Shown here piece by piece: positions 15,406-23,755 of a stretch of DNA of 29,595 bases (positions are counted from its first letter, which is position 1; each line of letters starts with the position of its first letter). Source of the DNA: Actinomycetota bacterium (GTDB lineage: Bacteria; Actinomycetota; Acidimicrobiia; Acidimicrobiales; Ilumatobacteraceae); NCBI GenBank assembly GCA_026393655.1, contig JAPKZT010000166.1, forward strand, positions 1 through 29,595. The letters run 5' to 3'. The notes below the pieces were generated by a model. It was not told the origin of the DNA. It ran no database searches and worked only from the letters and a program-made list of their open reading frames with translations. A program made the position numbers and the translations under genes.

Positions 15406-16557
15406 TCGGCCGCTGCACCATCTTGCGGTAACTTCGTCGAGTGCTGGCTCGAAATCTGGTGCTACGAAATCTGCTTCAACACCCGCATCGCGTGCCAACT
15501 TGTTAACAGTTCGTTTCTGCGATGACTCAACGAGAGAAATAACTACTCCCTTAGAACCGGCACGCCCCGTGCGGCCTGAACGGTGAATGTAATCTTTATG
15601 ATCTGCTGGTGGGTCGAAGTGCACGACACATGGGACATCGTCAATATGAATACCTCGTGCGGCAACGTCAGTAGCGACGAGAGCATTAGACCTGCCACGA
15701 CGAAATTCTTCAAGAGATCGTTCGCGTTGCGCTTGACTTTTATTTCCGTGAATAATCGACGATCTAACGCCCGAGTTATCTAGTTGCTTGGCAAGACGAT
15801 CACAACCATGCTTTGTGCGACAGAACAAAATAATTCGTTCGTAGTGATTAACTAACTGAGAAATAGTCTCAACTCTGTCGTTGCGACTTACCATCCAAAA
15901 CTTGTGCTCAATATCTGGCTCAGCTTCTTGCGAGTTCGACTCGTGCCGCTTCGGATTATTTTGAAATTCTTTAACTACTTGAGATATATCGCCATCCAAA
16001 GTTGCAGAGAACAGCAGTACTTGGCGCTGTTTTGGCAAGGCTCGAAGCAAACGTCGCACAGCAGGTAAGAAACCCATGTCAGACATTCGGTCTGCTTCGT
16101 CAAGCACAGCAATCGTCACGGCACTAAGAGACATGTCACGTCGTTCAATTAAGTCTTCAAGACGACCTGGCGTTGCAACGATTATGCTCGCACCACGAAC
16201 GGCCTTCACTTGTGGACCATAACCTGCTCCGCCGTAAACAGAAGCAACTCGCAAATCAGTTCCTTCACATAGCATCGCAATTTCTTTGGCAACTTGAATT
16301 GCCAATTCGCGTGTTGGCACTAACACCAATCCACCTGGTTGACCTGGTTTTGACTTTTGCAAACGAACCGCCAGCACGAGACCGAAAGCGATCGTCTTAC
16401 CTGAACCAGTTGGGGCCTTGCCACAAACGTCGTTTCCGGCGAGACCATCCGGTAACGCTGCTTCTTGAATTTCAAACGGTGACGCAATGCCACGCGCACT
16501 CAATTTGTCTGCGAATTTAGCTGGAACTCCGAGATCTACGAAACTTTTCATGGTCAT
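15394..16557 (-). CDS. DEAD-box ATP-dependent RNA helicase, compact
   Basis: A 387-residue DEAD-box helicase consisting of the two RecA-like domains with almost no tail. Motifs in order: Q motif (F28, Q31), Walker A APTGSGKT (48-55), PTRELAIQ (81-88), TPGRL (129-133), DEAD (153-156), SAT (184-186), ATDVAARGIHI (295-305) and HRSGRTGRAG (325-334). It unwinds or remodels RNA in the cytoplasm, for example in ribosome assembly or mRNA decay. Most bacterial relatives carry a basic C-terminal RNA-binding extension; here the protein ends shortly after the second domain, so specificity must come from elsewhere. ATG 16557 overlaps the lactone oxidase stop (ATGA), so it is the last gene of a four-gene operon; an in-frame ATG two codons later is an alternative. 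Confidence 0.93.
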   Translation of the reverse strand: MTMKSFVDLGVPAKFADKLSARGIASPFEIQEAALPDGLAGNDVCGKAPTGSGKTIAFGLVLAVRLQKSKPGQPGGLVLVPTRELAIQVAKEIAMLCEGTDLRVASVYGGAGYGPQVKAVRGASIIVATPGRLEDLIERRDMSLSAVTIAVLDEADRMSDMGFLPAVRRLLRALPKQRQVLLFSATLDGDISQVVKEFQNNPKRHESNSQEAEPDIEHKFWMVSRNDRVETISQLVNHYERIILFCRTKHGCDRLAKQLDNSGVRSSIIHGNKSQAQRERSLEEFRRGRSNALVATDVAARGIHIDDVPCVVHFDPPADHKDYIHRSGRTGRAGSKGVVISLVESSQKRTVNKLARDAGVEADFVAPDFEPALDEVTARWCSGRITI

Positions 16558-17870
16558 TTTCCTAGAACTGTCTCAAGATATGTATTAGCAAATAAACGTT
16601 TTGGGTCAACTTGATCGCGAACTGACTGAAATAAATTCCAATTTGGATATCTAGGAGCAAGAGTTTGCGAATTTTGAAAGTGCAACTTGCCCCAATGCGG
16701 GCGTCCTTGATATGAGTTCATGATTGATTCAACTGCTTTAAAATACGGCACAAAGTCCATTCCTTTATATATATGAACTGCGATATACGCAGATTCTCGA
16801 TTACTCGCTGTACTTAGCGGAATCTCATCTGGGGCTGTAAAGCGAACCTCAACAGGAAAATTCAGGAAGAACCCACTATCTTCTACTAGTCTACGGACGC
16901 GATTCAGCGCTTCGGCGCATGCTTCGCGAGGTATTGCGTATTCCATCTCATAGAACTTGACAATTCGTTTACTGGCGAAAACTTTATAACTCGCGTCCGA
17001 GTAAGTGGTCTTACCCGATGCTGGCAATGCCTTAGCCAGTTTGGGGATTAGCGATGGTCGGGATTTTCCAAACATGCAGACCGCACCAAACGCATAGTTC
17101 TCCATCAAGGTTTTGGCATACCAATGTGACATCTTCCCCATCGGTTCGGCGGGCTCAAGTGTGCGATTATTGCGTTTAGTAAGAGCCCAACCCGTGTGGG
17201 GTACCCAGAAAAACTCAAAATGGTCATTTAATGCGATGTGATGATCAAGATTCTCAAGCAACTCATCAACGCGCATCGGTTGCTCGATGACCGAGAGATT
17301 AAAAGCCGAAACTAGTTGAAGTGTGACAGTGCTGATAATCCCGAGTGCACCAAGTCCAACACGTGCGCAATTAAATAGATCTGAGTTCGATGTCGACGTA
17401 CAATCAACCACCGTTGAATCAGCGAGAACAACTCGTAGCGCTACTACTTGATTGGCGATACCGGTGAATTTGATACCTGTTCCGTGCGTTGAAGTCGAAA
17501 TTGATCCAGCAATTGTTTGATAAGCAATGTCACCGAGATTCTGCATCGCCAAACCATTCTCGTGCAGAATCGAATTCAATTTCGATAACTGAATACCTGC
17601 TTGCACCGTAACTGTCTTTGCGAGTTTGTCTATCGCAATAACAGCGTCGTAGTCAGACAAATCAACCAGCACATCTTCAGCAAGCGCGATTGCCGTGAAA
17701 CTATGCCCAGAACCCACAACTTTGACTCTGTTCTTTTTTGAGATCGCGAATTCCACGACCTGTTGAATTTCTTCTTCAGACCGCGGTTTGAACAATGAAA
17801 CGCTGGCGACATGTTGGTTGCCAGCCCAATTTGACCAACTCGCCTTACGCGCCGGTGCTTCAAAGCTCAT
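16554..17870 (-). CDS. FAD-linked sugar-1,4-lactone oxidase (ALO / L-gulonolactone oxidase-like)
   Basis: A VAO-fold flavoprotein, 438 residues from the ATG at 17870. The FAD-binding motif VGSGHSF carries the His that is covalently linked to FAD in bacterial alditol oxidase and related enzymes (H56 from this start). SISTSTHGTG and GLGALGIISTVTLQL complete the FAD domain. The C-terminal half, ending with RPHWGKLHF and RDQVDPKRLFAN, fits the D-arabinono-1,4-lactone oxidase domain. Expected reaction: oxidation of an aldono-lactone or alditol with O2 as acceptor, giving H2O2. A TTG two codons upstream (17876) overlaps the MFS stop and is possible, but the ATG 2 nt after that stop is preferred. 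It sits between the MFS transporter and the helicase in one operon. Confidence 0.88.
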   Translation of the reverse strand: MSFEAPARKASWSNWAGNQHVASVSLFKPRSEEEIQQVVEFAISKKNRVKVVGSGHSFTAIALAEDVLVDLSDYDAVIAIDKLAKTVTVQAGIQLSKLNSILHENGLAMQNLGDIAYQTIAGSISTSTHGTGIKFTGIANQVVALRVVLADSTVVDCTSTSNSDLFNCARVGLGALGIISTVTLQLVSAFNLSVIEQPMRVDELLENLDHHIALNDHFEFFWVPHTGWALTKRNNRTLEPAEPMGKMSHWYAKTLMENYAFGAVCMFGKSRPSLIPKLAKALPASGKTTYSDASYKVFASKRIVKFYEMEYAIPREACAEALNRVRRLVEDSGFFLNFPVEVRFTAPDEIPLSTASNRESAYIAVHIYKGMDFVPYFKAVESIMNSYQGRPHWGKLHFQNSQTLAPRYPNWNLFQSVRDQVDPKRLFANTYLETVLGK

Positions 17871-17872
17871 CG

Positions 17873-19132
17873 TCAAACTCGAAGTTTGGTGATACGGGTG
17901 CTTGTCAGCCTTCGAATACCGATAACTACTAAAACGAGCGCCAACACAGTGCCCAAATTACTAAGCATGTGAAAACCGAATGCTTTGCGGATGAAACCAC
18001 TTGAGAATCCCGCCATCCCACCACAAAAACTCATTAACAAATCAGCCGCACCTTGCACTGTCACACGTGAACTCTCTGGCACAGACTCAACTAAAAGGCT
18101 CGACCCTCCGATGAGTCCGAAACTCCAACCAAGCCCTAGCAGCCAAAGTGATGGCCACAGCAATGTGGCAGCATCACCAGCAAGAGCCGCCAAAACAGTC
18201 GCCGCAACTAGCAATACACCACCAACAGAAATTGATAATAACTTGCCGCGTCGATCGGCAAATTTACCGACGAGTGGACTGAATGCGTACATGCCAGCGA
18301 TATGCAAAGAAATCACATAAGGACTGACATCTTCATGACCGTGAAGTTTTAAATGAACTGGAGTCATCGTCATCACTGCGACCATTGTGACTTGCGAGAT
18401 CACCATTGATGCAAGCGCCACACGCGAGTTTCGGTTGCCTCTAATTGTGCGCAATGCTGCGCCTAAGTTTGGCGTCACAACACCTTTGCCTTGCTGTGAG
18501 ATAAGACCACCACTAGCTTCAAGCGGATCTGGTCGCAGTCTCACTGCAACGTTAGTCAATGCGAACACGAAGAAAAAAGCAGAGGCAATCCACGGACCGG
18601 TGTAATGGCTCCAGCCAAACGTATTTACGCCTATCTGTTCCGCAGGTTTTATCAGCACTGGGCCGAACACGGCGCCAAAAGTCGAGCCGAACAAAATGTA
18701 ACTCATCGCCTGACTTCGTTTTTCAGGTGCCGCCAAATCCATCGCCGCATAGCGCGACAATAAGTTCGATGCTTGGCCCGAACCATAAAGAAAAAGACCG
18801 AGCAAGAAAAACATCAACGAGTTTCGATTTACACCGAAACCCGCGATCAAACCACCAGCGATGGCCAGCGAATAACCGAATTCGAGACCGACGCGACGAC
18901 CACGCTTGCTCATTACACGCGCCAAGACTTGCGACATGAATGCCGACCCCATCGTGAATGTCGCACTCGACAAGCCACCCCACGGTGTTTGTTGCCCCAA
19001 GATGTCTTGAATTACAAACGCGCCAACCGTAACGGCAGCAGACAACGATGCCGCCGCAACAACTTGCCCCGTAACCAACACCCGCAGCGTCCGCTTCTGC
19101 AGCGCTTCGCGTTCGATGACTTGACTTGCCAC
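17873..19132 (-). CDS. MFS transporter
   Basis: A 419-residue integral membrane protein with about twelve predicted helices in two halves, consistent with the major facilitator superfamily. The cytoplasmic loop between helices 2 and 3 contains RVMSKRGRRVGLEFG, a version of the MFS motif A, and its counterpart between helices 8 and 9 is VGKFADRRGKLLS. A central hydrophilic loop lies around RLRPDPLEASGG. The substrate cannot be predicted; drug/proton antiport or sugar/metabolite export are both possible. The start is GTG 19132, sharing a base with the TAG of the SGNH gene (TAGTG), so translation is probably coupled. It is followed at once by the lactone oxidase. Confidence 0.85.
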   Translation of the reverse strand: MASQVIEREALQKRTLRVLVTGQVVAAASLSAAVTVGAFVIQDILGQQTPWGGLSSATFTMGSAFMSQVLARVMSKRGRRVGLEFGYSLAIAGGLIAGFGVNRNSLMFFLLGLFLYGSGQASNLLSRYAAMDLAAPEKRSQAMSYILFGSTFGAVFGPVLIKPAEQIGVNTFGWSHYTGPWIASAFFFVFALTNVAVRLRPDPLEASGGLISQQGKGVVTPNLGAALRTIRGNRNSRVALASMVISQVTMVAVMTMTPVHLKLHGHEDVSPYVISLHIAGMYAFSPLVGKFADRRGKLLSISVGGVLLVAATVLAALAGDAATLLWPSLWLLGLGWSFGLIGGSSLLVESVPESSRVTVQGAADLLMSFCGGMAGFSSGFIRKAFGFHMLSNLGTVLALVLVVIGIRRLTSTRITKLRV

Positions 19133-20439
19133 TAGTCGATCAATTTTTTTTCTACAAGCAAGTCTCTCATGAACGTTGCTATTCGTTGGTCGCCTTCGGC
19201 ATTAACATGCATCCAATCAAAATAGGGCGACGGCTCTAAGTTGTTCATCACTTCTCTTGCATCACCAAAATTCTCGTATTTCGAAATAATCGGGAGTAAC
19301 CGCTCATACATATCAGGCATCACGACACCAAGTTCGCTGCCGTACAAGTTGGCCAAAGTTCGATCGTAATCGGTCGAAGGATTTCGCGTAAAAAGATTTG
19401 CCTGCAGAACCGGCACGAATTTTGCTCCCGACTTGGTCGCAAACGAATTAGCGTCATCCATAGCCTTTGTGAACTCAGTTTGTGCCGCCGTTTTTGACTC
19501 TTCGGAGATATCAATACCGCCAAAAACCAATTTTCTAAATAAAAGATCTGCGATGCGCGAGTATTTGCTGATTTTCTGCAAGGCATTACCAAGTTCAGGT
19601 AATTTTGCGATCAAACCAACTGGCAAATCTCTCTGGGTAAACCCGACACCAGACTCATTAATTCCAATATAAAAAATAATGATGTCATTTTTCGTTAAAT
19701 CATTAATTGTCTTTAGAACCTTTACACGGTCAGTAGAGGTTGCTGCACTTTTACCATAATTCTTCACAATCAATCCCGAGTCACGATCATTGAGCATCCG
19801 CTGAAGTATCGAAGCGTGTGTTAACCGGTCAGGCACTTCGGCACAAAACGTAGTTGAACCACCAAAAATCAGAATTCGACCTGACCCAGATTTCGGCTGG
19901 TCAGTAGTGGTACGAAGACCGTCTACTGTCATAGTGGTTTCTGGGTAGGGCCATGGGCCTGGCCCATCAGAACGAGAGTTTCGAAAAAGCTCGATGTATT
20001 GAAATTGAGACGACGACTGGGCGCTAGTTAAGAACCTGAAAGGAATTTCAAGAAACAAAAACAACACAGCAAAAACGATCAAATTAATAGAAACTATCTT
20101 GCGTAGTTTCTGATTATGGACGATCAGCATTAGCAAAACAAGCCAGGTCGTAATAATTAATCGGATCGGTAAGTGAATGATTGACGTGTGTTCAATCGCC
20201 AGTAAACCGCTAGCGAAGATCAACGCTGACAGACCAGCAAGTGGTGTCGACACGCGAAAATTTGAAAAATTCACTAATGAAACAAGCACCACGAATAATG
20301 CCCAATAGAAAATCGCTCGGTGACTTGACAGACCCGATGCCCAGATCGGCGCCATAGCGATTATCGAAAAGAATATGGATATCGAAACATTTTTCAATTT
20401 GACCGAACGAACCGGCGAAACTGTATTTTGATCGACCAC
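19132..20439 (-). CDS. Membrane-anchored SGNH/GDSL hydrolase-like protein
   Basis: A 435-residue protein with two parts. Residues 18-135 contain about five hydrophobic segments, a membrane region. Residues 186-430 form an SGNH hydrolase-like domain: IFGGSTTF supplies block I Ser195, NYGKSAATS block II, YIGINES block III with N261, and DWMHVNAEGD block V with Asp408 and His411. All catalytic positions are therefore filled. Such proteins deacetylate or deacylate cell-surface glycans or lipids; the substrate here is unknown. The start GTG 20439 has TAGACT exactly 6 nt upstream, consistent with a leaderless transcript heading the SGNH-MFS-lactone oxidase-helicase operon. The sequence is less conserved-looking than its neighbours, so the function is uncertain beyond the fold. 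Confidence 0.8.
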   Translation of the reverse strand: MVDQNTVSPVRSVKLKNVSISIFFSIIAMAPIWASGLSSHRAIFYWALFVVLVSLVNFSNFRVSTPLAGLSALIFASGLLAIEHTSIIHLPIRLIITTWLVLLMLIVHNQKLRKIVSINLIVFAVLFLFLEIPFRFLTSAQSSSQFQYIELFRNSRSDGPGPWPYPETTMTVDGLRTTTDQPKSGSGRILIFGGSTTFCAEVPDRLTHASILQRMLNDRDSGLIVKNYGKSAATSTDRVKVLKTINDLTKNDIIIFYIGINESGVGFTQRDLPVGLIAKLPELGNALQKISKYSRIADLLFRKLVFGGIDISEESKTAAQTEFTKAMDDANSFATKSGAKFVPVLQANLFTRNPSTDYDRTLANLYGSELGVVMPDMYERLLPIISKYENFGDAREVMNNLEPSPYFDWMHVNAEGDQRIATFMRDLLVEKKLID

Positions 20440-20451
20440 TAAAACAGTCTA
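20440..20451 (-). promoter_or_regulatory. Leaderless -10 element of the SGNH-MFS-oxidase-helicase operon
   Basis: On the - strand TAGACT (20446-20451) is separated by 6 nt from the GTG at 20439. There is no Shine-Dalgarno sequence. The 70 nt between this gene and the tRNA show no clear terminator hairpin. Confidence 0.5.
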
Positions 20452-20509
20452 GAACTCGGGCCAAACAACAAAAGGATTAAAGTGTGGAAACCAAACCAAA
20501 ATTCAGTTG

Positions 20510-20593
20510 TGTCGAAGAGGGGACTTGAACCCCTACGCCCTTACGAGCGCCAGCCCCTTAAGCTGGTGCGTCTGCCAATTTCGCCACTCCGAC
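20510..20593 (-). tRNA. tRNA-Leu, anticodon AAG (class II, CCA not encoded)
   Basis: Read on the - strand, the 84-nt sequence folds as a class II tRNA. The acceptor stem GTCGGAG/CTTCGAC pairs fully with one G-U, the discriminator is A as in all bacterial tRNA-Leu, the D-loop contains AATTGGCAGACGC as in E. coli tRNA-Leu, the variable arm is a 5-bp stem closed by GTAA, and the T arm is AGGGG-TTCAAGT-CCCCT. The anticodon stem is CCAGC/GCTGG with loop TTAAGGG, which places AAG at positions 34-36. A 3' CCA is not encoded. The secG-tRNA-Leu order matches E. coli secG-leuU, where the anticodon is GAG, so this gene may be the equivalent with A instead of G at the wobble position. It is probably co-transcribed with secG 41 nt upstream. 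Confidence 0.93.
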
Positions 20594-20634
20594 GTGGAAT
20601 AAAAATCTACCTGAACAAACTCGAAAAGTATCTT

Positions 20635-20871
20635 CTAAGCGAGCAACAAACCGAGTGCCACTACAGTCACTATCCAAGTAAGTGCAAGAACAGTTGTAAT
20701 TCGGTTTAGATTTCTCTCAGCAGCAGCCGAGCCGAGCGCCGCTCCTCCTCCACCACCAAACATGTCTGAAAGCCCCCCACCTTGACCACTGTGCAGAAGC
20801 ACGCCGACAATCATTGACAACATTGCGATCACATTGATGACAACGGTGATGTAAGTGACTATATTTCGCAC
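20635..20871 (-). CDS. secG: Preprotein translocase subunit SecG
   Basis: A 78-residue membrane protein with two helices (about residues 5-27 and 57-77) flanking the loop LLHSGQGGGLSDMFGGGGG, the hallmark of SecG. It is the auxiliary subunit of the SecYEG channel and assists SecA-driven export. Length is normal for Actinobacteria. The start is GTG 20871, with TAGCAT 6 nt upstream. It lies 15 nt downstream of the last ABC transporter gene and just upstream of the tRNA-Leu. In many bacteria secG follows tpiA directly; here a five-gene importer separates the two. Confidence 0.95.
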   Translation of the reverse strand: MRNIVTYITVVINVIAMLSMIVGVLLHSGQGGGLSDMFGGGGGAALGSAAAERNLNRITTVLALTWIVTVVALGLLLA

Positions 20872-20883
20872 GACAAAATGCTA
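20872..20883 (-). promoter_or_regulatory. Leaderless -10 element of secG
   Basis: On the - strand TAGCAT (20878-20883) is followed by 6 nt and the GTG at 20871. The hexamer lies in the 15-nt gap after the ATPase stop, so secG can be transcribed independently of the importer and any -35 box would be inside the ATPase gene. Confidence 0.5.
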
Positions 20884-20886
20884 CCT

Positions 20887-21861
20887 TCAGGACTCAGGAA
20901 AATGGCAAGCCGACAATTGACCGCTCGGCCGAATAGTCAGCATCGGCTCTTCTTGCGAGCACATATCTTGAGCCTTCCAGCATCGTGTTCGAAAGCGACA
21001 TCCCGACGGCGGATTCATTGGGGAGGGTACTTCACCTTCAAGCATCAAGCGAGTTCGAGTTCGCTCAATTTTCGGGTCAGTTAGAGGCACTGCCGAAAGC
21101 AAAGCTTTCGTGTACGGATGAGTTGGGTTTTCATAAACAGTTTCTTGGTCACCGATCTCAACAATTTTACCGAGATACATAACTGCTACCCGATCGGCAA
21201 TATGGCGTACTACAGATAAATCATGAGCGATAAAAAGATATCCGACGCCTAGCTTTTTCTGTAAGTCGTCGAACAGATTAATTACGCCAGCCTGAATACT
21301 CACGTCGAGTGCAGAAACAGGTTCATCAAGAATAATCATTGCTGGATTAAGCGCGAGTGCACGCGCAATCCCAATTCGTTGTCGCTGACCACCAGAAAAT
21401 TCGTGAGGGAAACGCGAAGCGTGGTCTGCAGATAGTCCTACGAGTTCAAGAAGTTCAATAATCTTGTCACTATGACTTCCGGGAACCTTCTGCACTATTA
21501 GTGGCTCGGCAATTGATGCGCCGACAGTCATTTTCGGATCAAGTGATGCGAAAGGATCCTGAAACACAATCTGCATCTTGCGGCGCAATGCACGCAGTTC
21601 TTCGAATTTCATCAAACCCAAATCTTGTCCGTCGAACTCAACTTGTCCCGATGTTGGTTCAACTAGTCGGAGTATGCATCGTCCAACCGTTGTTTTGCCT
21701 GAACCCGACTCACCTACCAGCCCTAGTGTTTGACCTTTGTCGATTGAAAAAGAGACATTCGAAACCGCTTGCACCAGCCGCTTAGCCGACCCTGAACGCT
21801 TGGTACGACGAATCTGAAACGTCTTAACGAGGTTGGTAACACGCAGAAGTTCGGCACTCAT
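20887..21861 (-). CDS. Peptide/nickel-type ABC transporter ATP-binding protein (DppF/OppF-like)
   Basis: A 324-residue ABC ATPase. Walker A GESGSGKT is at residues 50-57, the Q-loop in IVFQDPF (98-104), the ABC signature FSGGQRQR at 155-162, and Walker B MIILDEP at 175-181, followed by an H-loop in FIAHDLS. The C-terminal tail with the Cys-containing PPSGCRFRTRC segment is the oligopeptide/dipeptide transporter C-terminal domain, which binds an iron-sulfur cluster in some family members. It pairs with the second ATPase, encoded upstream, to power import at the inner membrane. ATG 21861 overlaps the preceding stop (ATGA). Last gene of the importer operon. Confidence 0.93.
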   Translation of the reverse strand: MSAELLRVTNLVKTFQIRRTKRSGSAKRLVQAVSNVSFSIDKGQTLGLVGESGSGKTTVGRCILRLVEPTSGQVEFDGQDLGLMKFEELRALRRKMQIVFQDPFASLDPKMTVGASIAEPLIVQKVPGSHSDKIIELLELVGLSADHASRFPHEFSGGQRQRIGIARALALNPAMIILDEPVSALDVSIQAGVINLFDDLQKKLGVGYLFIAHDLSVVRHIADRVAVMYLGKIVEIGDQETVYENPTHPYTKALLSAVPLTDPKIERTRTRLMLEGEVPSPMNPPSGCRFRTRCWKAQDMCSQEEPMLTIRPSGQLSACHFPES

Positions 21862-22838
21862 TGCGTAATCCTAAAATTCGGTAAATCTTGCACGTGTAAA
21901 CATGCTGTTTGTAGATCGGCGAAAAGTTTTAACTCAGGCATAGTTGCTGCGCAAAGCGCATCGGCATATTCGCACCGAGTTCTGAACGCACAACCTGATG
22001 GTGGCGAAATCATATTTGGCGGAAAACCAGCAATTGGTGTCAATCGTTCCTTACCTGGTTGGGGTATTGATCGAAGCAAACCTCGCGTGTAGGGATGACT
22101 TGGATGATCGTACAAATCGTCTACTAAACCTTGTTCGACATTTCGCCCTGCATACATAACGTCAACTCTGTCGGCGACGCGCGCGATTATGCCAAGATCA
22201 TGTGTGATCAGAACTACCGCGGTTCCCAACTGCTGTTGCACGCGCTTAATAACTTCAAGAATCTGTGCTTGCACAGTTACGTCAAGTGCAGTTGTCGGCT
22301 CGTCAGCAATTAACAGATTTGGATTATTGGCAATTGCAATCGCAATAACTACACGTTGGCGCATGCCACCGGAGAATTCATGTGGAAACTGTGTTGCACG
22401 ATCAGCAGGTTGAGGAATGCCAACCAAATCAAGAAGTTCGATGGCACGCGTTGCAGCTTGTTTCTTAGTCAAGTCTTGATGCGACTGAAGCATCTCTGAA
22501 ATCTGTTTTCCAATTCTGTGAACGGGATTAAGCGCAGATAGCGGGTCTTGAAAAATCATCGACATTACTCGCCCGCGAACTGAGCGCATTTGCAGAGGTG
22601 ATTTTCCGATCAGTTCTTCACCATCCAAGACAACAGAGCCAGAGACCCGAGCCCGAGACGAAAGCAAACCCATTGTCGCCAAAAAAGTTACCGACTTTCC
22701 TGAACCTGACTCGCCCACGACTCCGAGCACTTCACCCTTCATCACGTCAAGATCGACACCTCGAACAGCGAGAACCTGGCCAAAGGGAGTATCAAAAGTT
22801 ACTTGCAAATTGCGAATTTTAAGAATTGGCTCAGTCAT
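21858..22838 (-). CDS. Peptide/nickel-type ABC transporter ATP-binding protein (DppD/OppD-like)
   Basis: A 326-residue ABC ATPase. Walker A GESGSGKS is at residues 42-49, the Q-loop in IFQDPL (95-100), the signature FSGGMRQR at 155-162, and Walker B LLIADEP at 175-181. The C-terminal PPSGCAFRTRC segment is the same transporter-specific domain as in its partner. The signature has GGM rather than GGQ, as is usual for OppD/DppD. The start could be ATG 22838 (TGATG overlap with the permease stop) or GTG 22841 one codon earlier (GTGA overlap); I chose the ATG. Confidence 0.93.
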   Translation of the reverse strand: MTEPILKIRNLQVTFDTPFGQVLAVRGVDLDVMKGEVLGVVGESGSGKSVTFLATMGLLSSRARVSGSVVLDGEELIGKSPLQMRSVRGRVMSMIFQDPLSALNPVHRIGKQISEMLQSHQDLTKKQAATRAIELLDLVGIPQPADRATQFPHEFSGGMRQRVVIAIAIANNPNLLIADEPTTALDVTVQAQILEVIKRVQQQLGTAVVLITHDLGIIARVADRVDVMYAGRNVEQGLVDDLYDHPSHPYTRGLLRSIPQPGKERLTPIAGFPPNMISPPSGCAFRTRCEYADALCAATMPELKLFADLQTACLHVQDLPNFRITQ

Positions 22839-23755
22839 CACACCCCACGATCAAGTTGCGTATCAGTTGCATCACGCAATGCATCGCCGATGAAATTAAT
22901 ACTTAGAGAGATGATGATCAATGTGAAACACGGAAACACTGCGAGCCACCAATACCCAGTTTGAACTGCACCTTTTGCTGCACCAACCAAAATACCGAGA
23001 GAAGTTGCACCTTCGCCTGCCTGGGGTCCATAACCAAAAAACGCGAGCGTTGATTCGCCAGTAATTGCACCAACAACCGAAAAAGTTAACGAAACCATGA
23101 TTGGACCAATCGAATTTGGCAACAAGTGCTGTCGGATGATGAACCGTCGACTCGCGCCCACTGCCCTAGCCGCCTCGATGAATTCGCGTTCCTTGAGTGA
23201 CAACACTTGACCCCGAACGATCCGAGCTACGGACATCCATCCGAAGATGCTGAATAAAATAATAATAAATCGAACCGAATTCATCTCACCAGTAAGCGGT
23301 TTGATCCATGAAATAGCGCCGAGCACGTTTCGAACGATGAGCAGTGTAACGAGAAATGGAAATGCTAGAAAGAGATCAGTAATTCTCATCACAATGTCGT
23401 CGAACCGTCCACCGCGAAAACCCGCCACCGCACCAACCAATGCACCAATAGTTACTGAAAATATCGCACTGACTAAACCGATCATCAATGAAACTCGAAC
23501 TCCATAAATGAGACGACTATATAAATCACGCCCAATATCATCAGTTCCTAGCCATGCCTTAGCTTGTGGAGTTAAAAATGAATTCGGTGGTAGTTGGACT
23601 GACTGATTAACCCCGTAGCGCGCAGTAAATGGAGCAAGTATCACGAACAACGCAAGAATTAACAATATGAAAAAACTAACAACCGCAGCCTTGTGCGAAA
23701 TAAATCTACGGAATGCCATTTGCCGTGGCGACAGAGAAATTTTTACATCACTCAA
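22838..23755 (-). CDS. Peptide/nickel-type ABC transporter permease (DppC/OppC-like)
   Basis: An inner-membrane permease of about 305 residues. After a short basic N-terminus (RQMAFRRFISHK) the first helix follows, then TDDIGRDLYSRLIYGVRVSL, a typical DppC segment, and the EAARAVGASRRFIIRQHLLPN loop, the coupling (EAA) motif that contacts the ATPases. About six helices are expected. The start is uncertain: TTG 23755 would overlap the upstream permease by 8 nt and gives a normal N-terminus, ATG 23719 is also possible, and a TTG at 23797 would add an unusual hydrophobic leader and is disfavoured. It forms the channel together with the DppB-like permease. Confidence 0.88.
   Translation of the reverse strand: MSDVKISLSPRQMAFRRFISHKAAVVSFFILLILALFVILAPFTARYGVNQSVQLPPNSFLTPQAKAWLGTDDIGRDLYSRLIYGVRVSLMIGLVSAIFSVTIGALVGAVAGFRGGRFDDIVMRITDLFLAFPFLVTLLIVRNVLGAISWIKPLTGEMNSVRFIIILFSIFGWMSVARIVRGQVLSLKEREFIEAARAVGASRRFIIRQHLLPNSIGPIMVSLTFSVVGAITGESTLAFFGYGPQAGEGATSLGILVGAAKGAVQTGYWWLAVFPCFTLIIISLSINFIGDALRDATDTQLDRGV

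Noticed and set aside
18559..18939. Open frame of 126 codons on + across the MFS gene
   Set aside because: Arg/Thr-rich sequence without homology landmarks; the - strand frame has clear MFS motifs.
20510..20593. Reading the tRNA anticodon as TAA
   Set aside because: That shift breaks the anticodon stem (G31 opposite G39); the CCAGC/GCTGG stem pairs perfectly only with AAG at 34-36.
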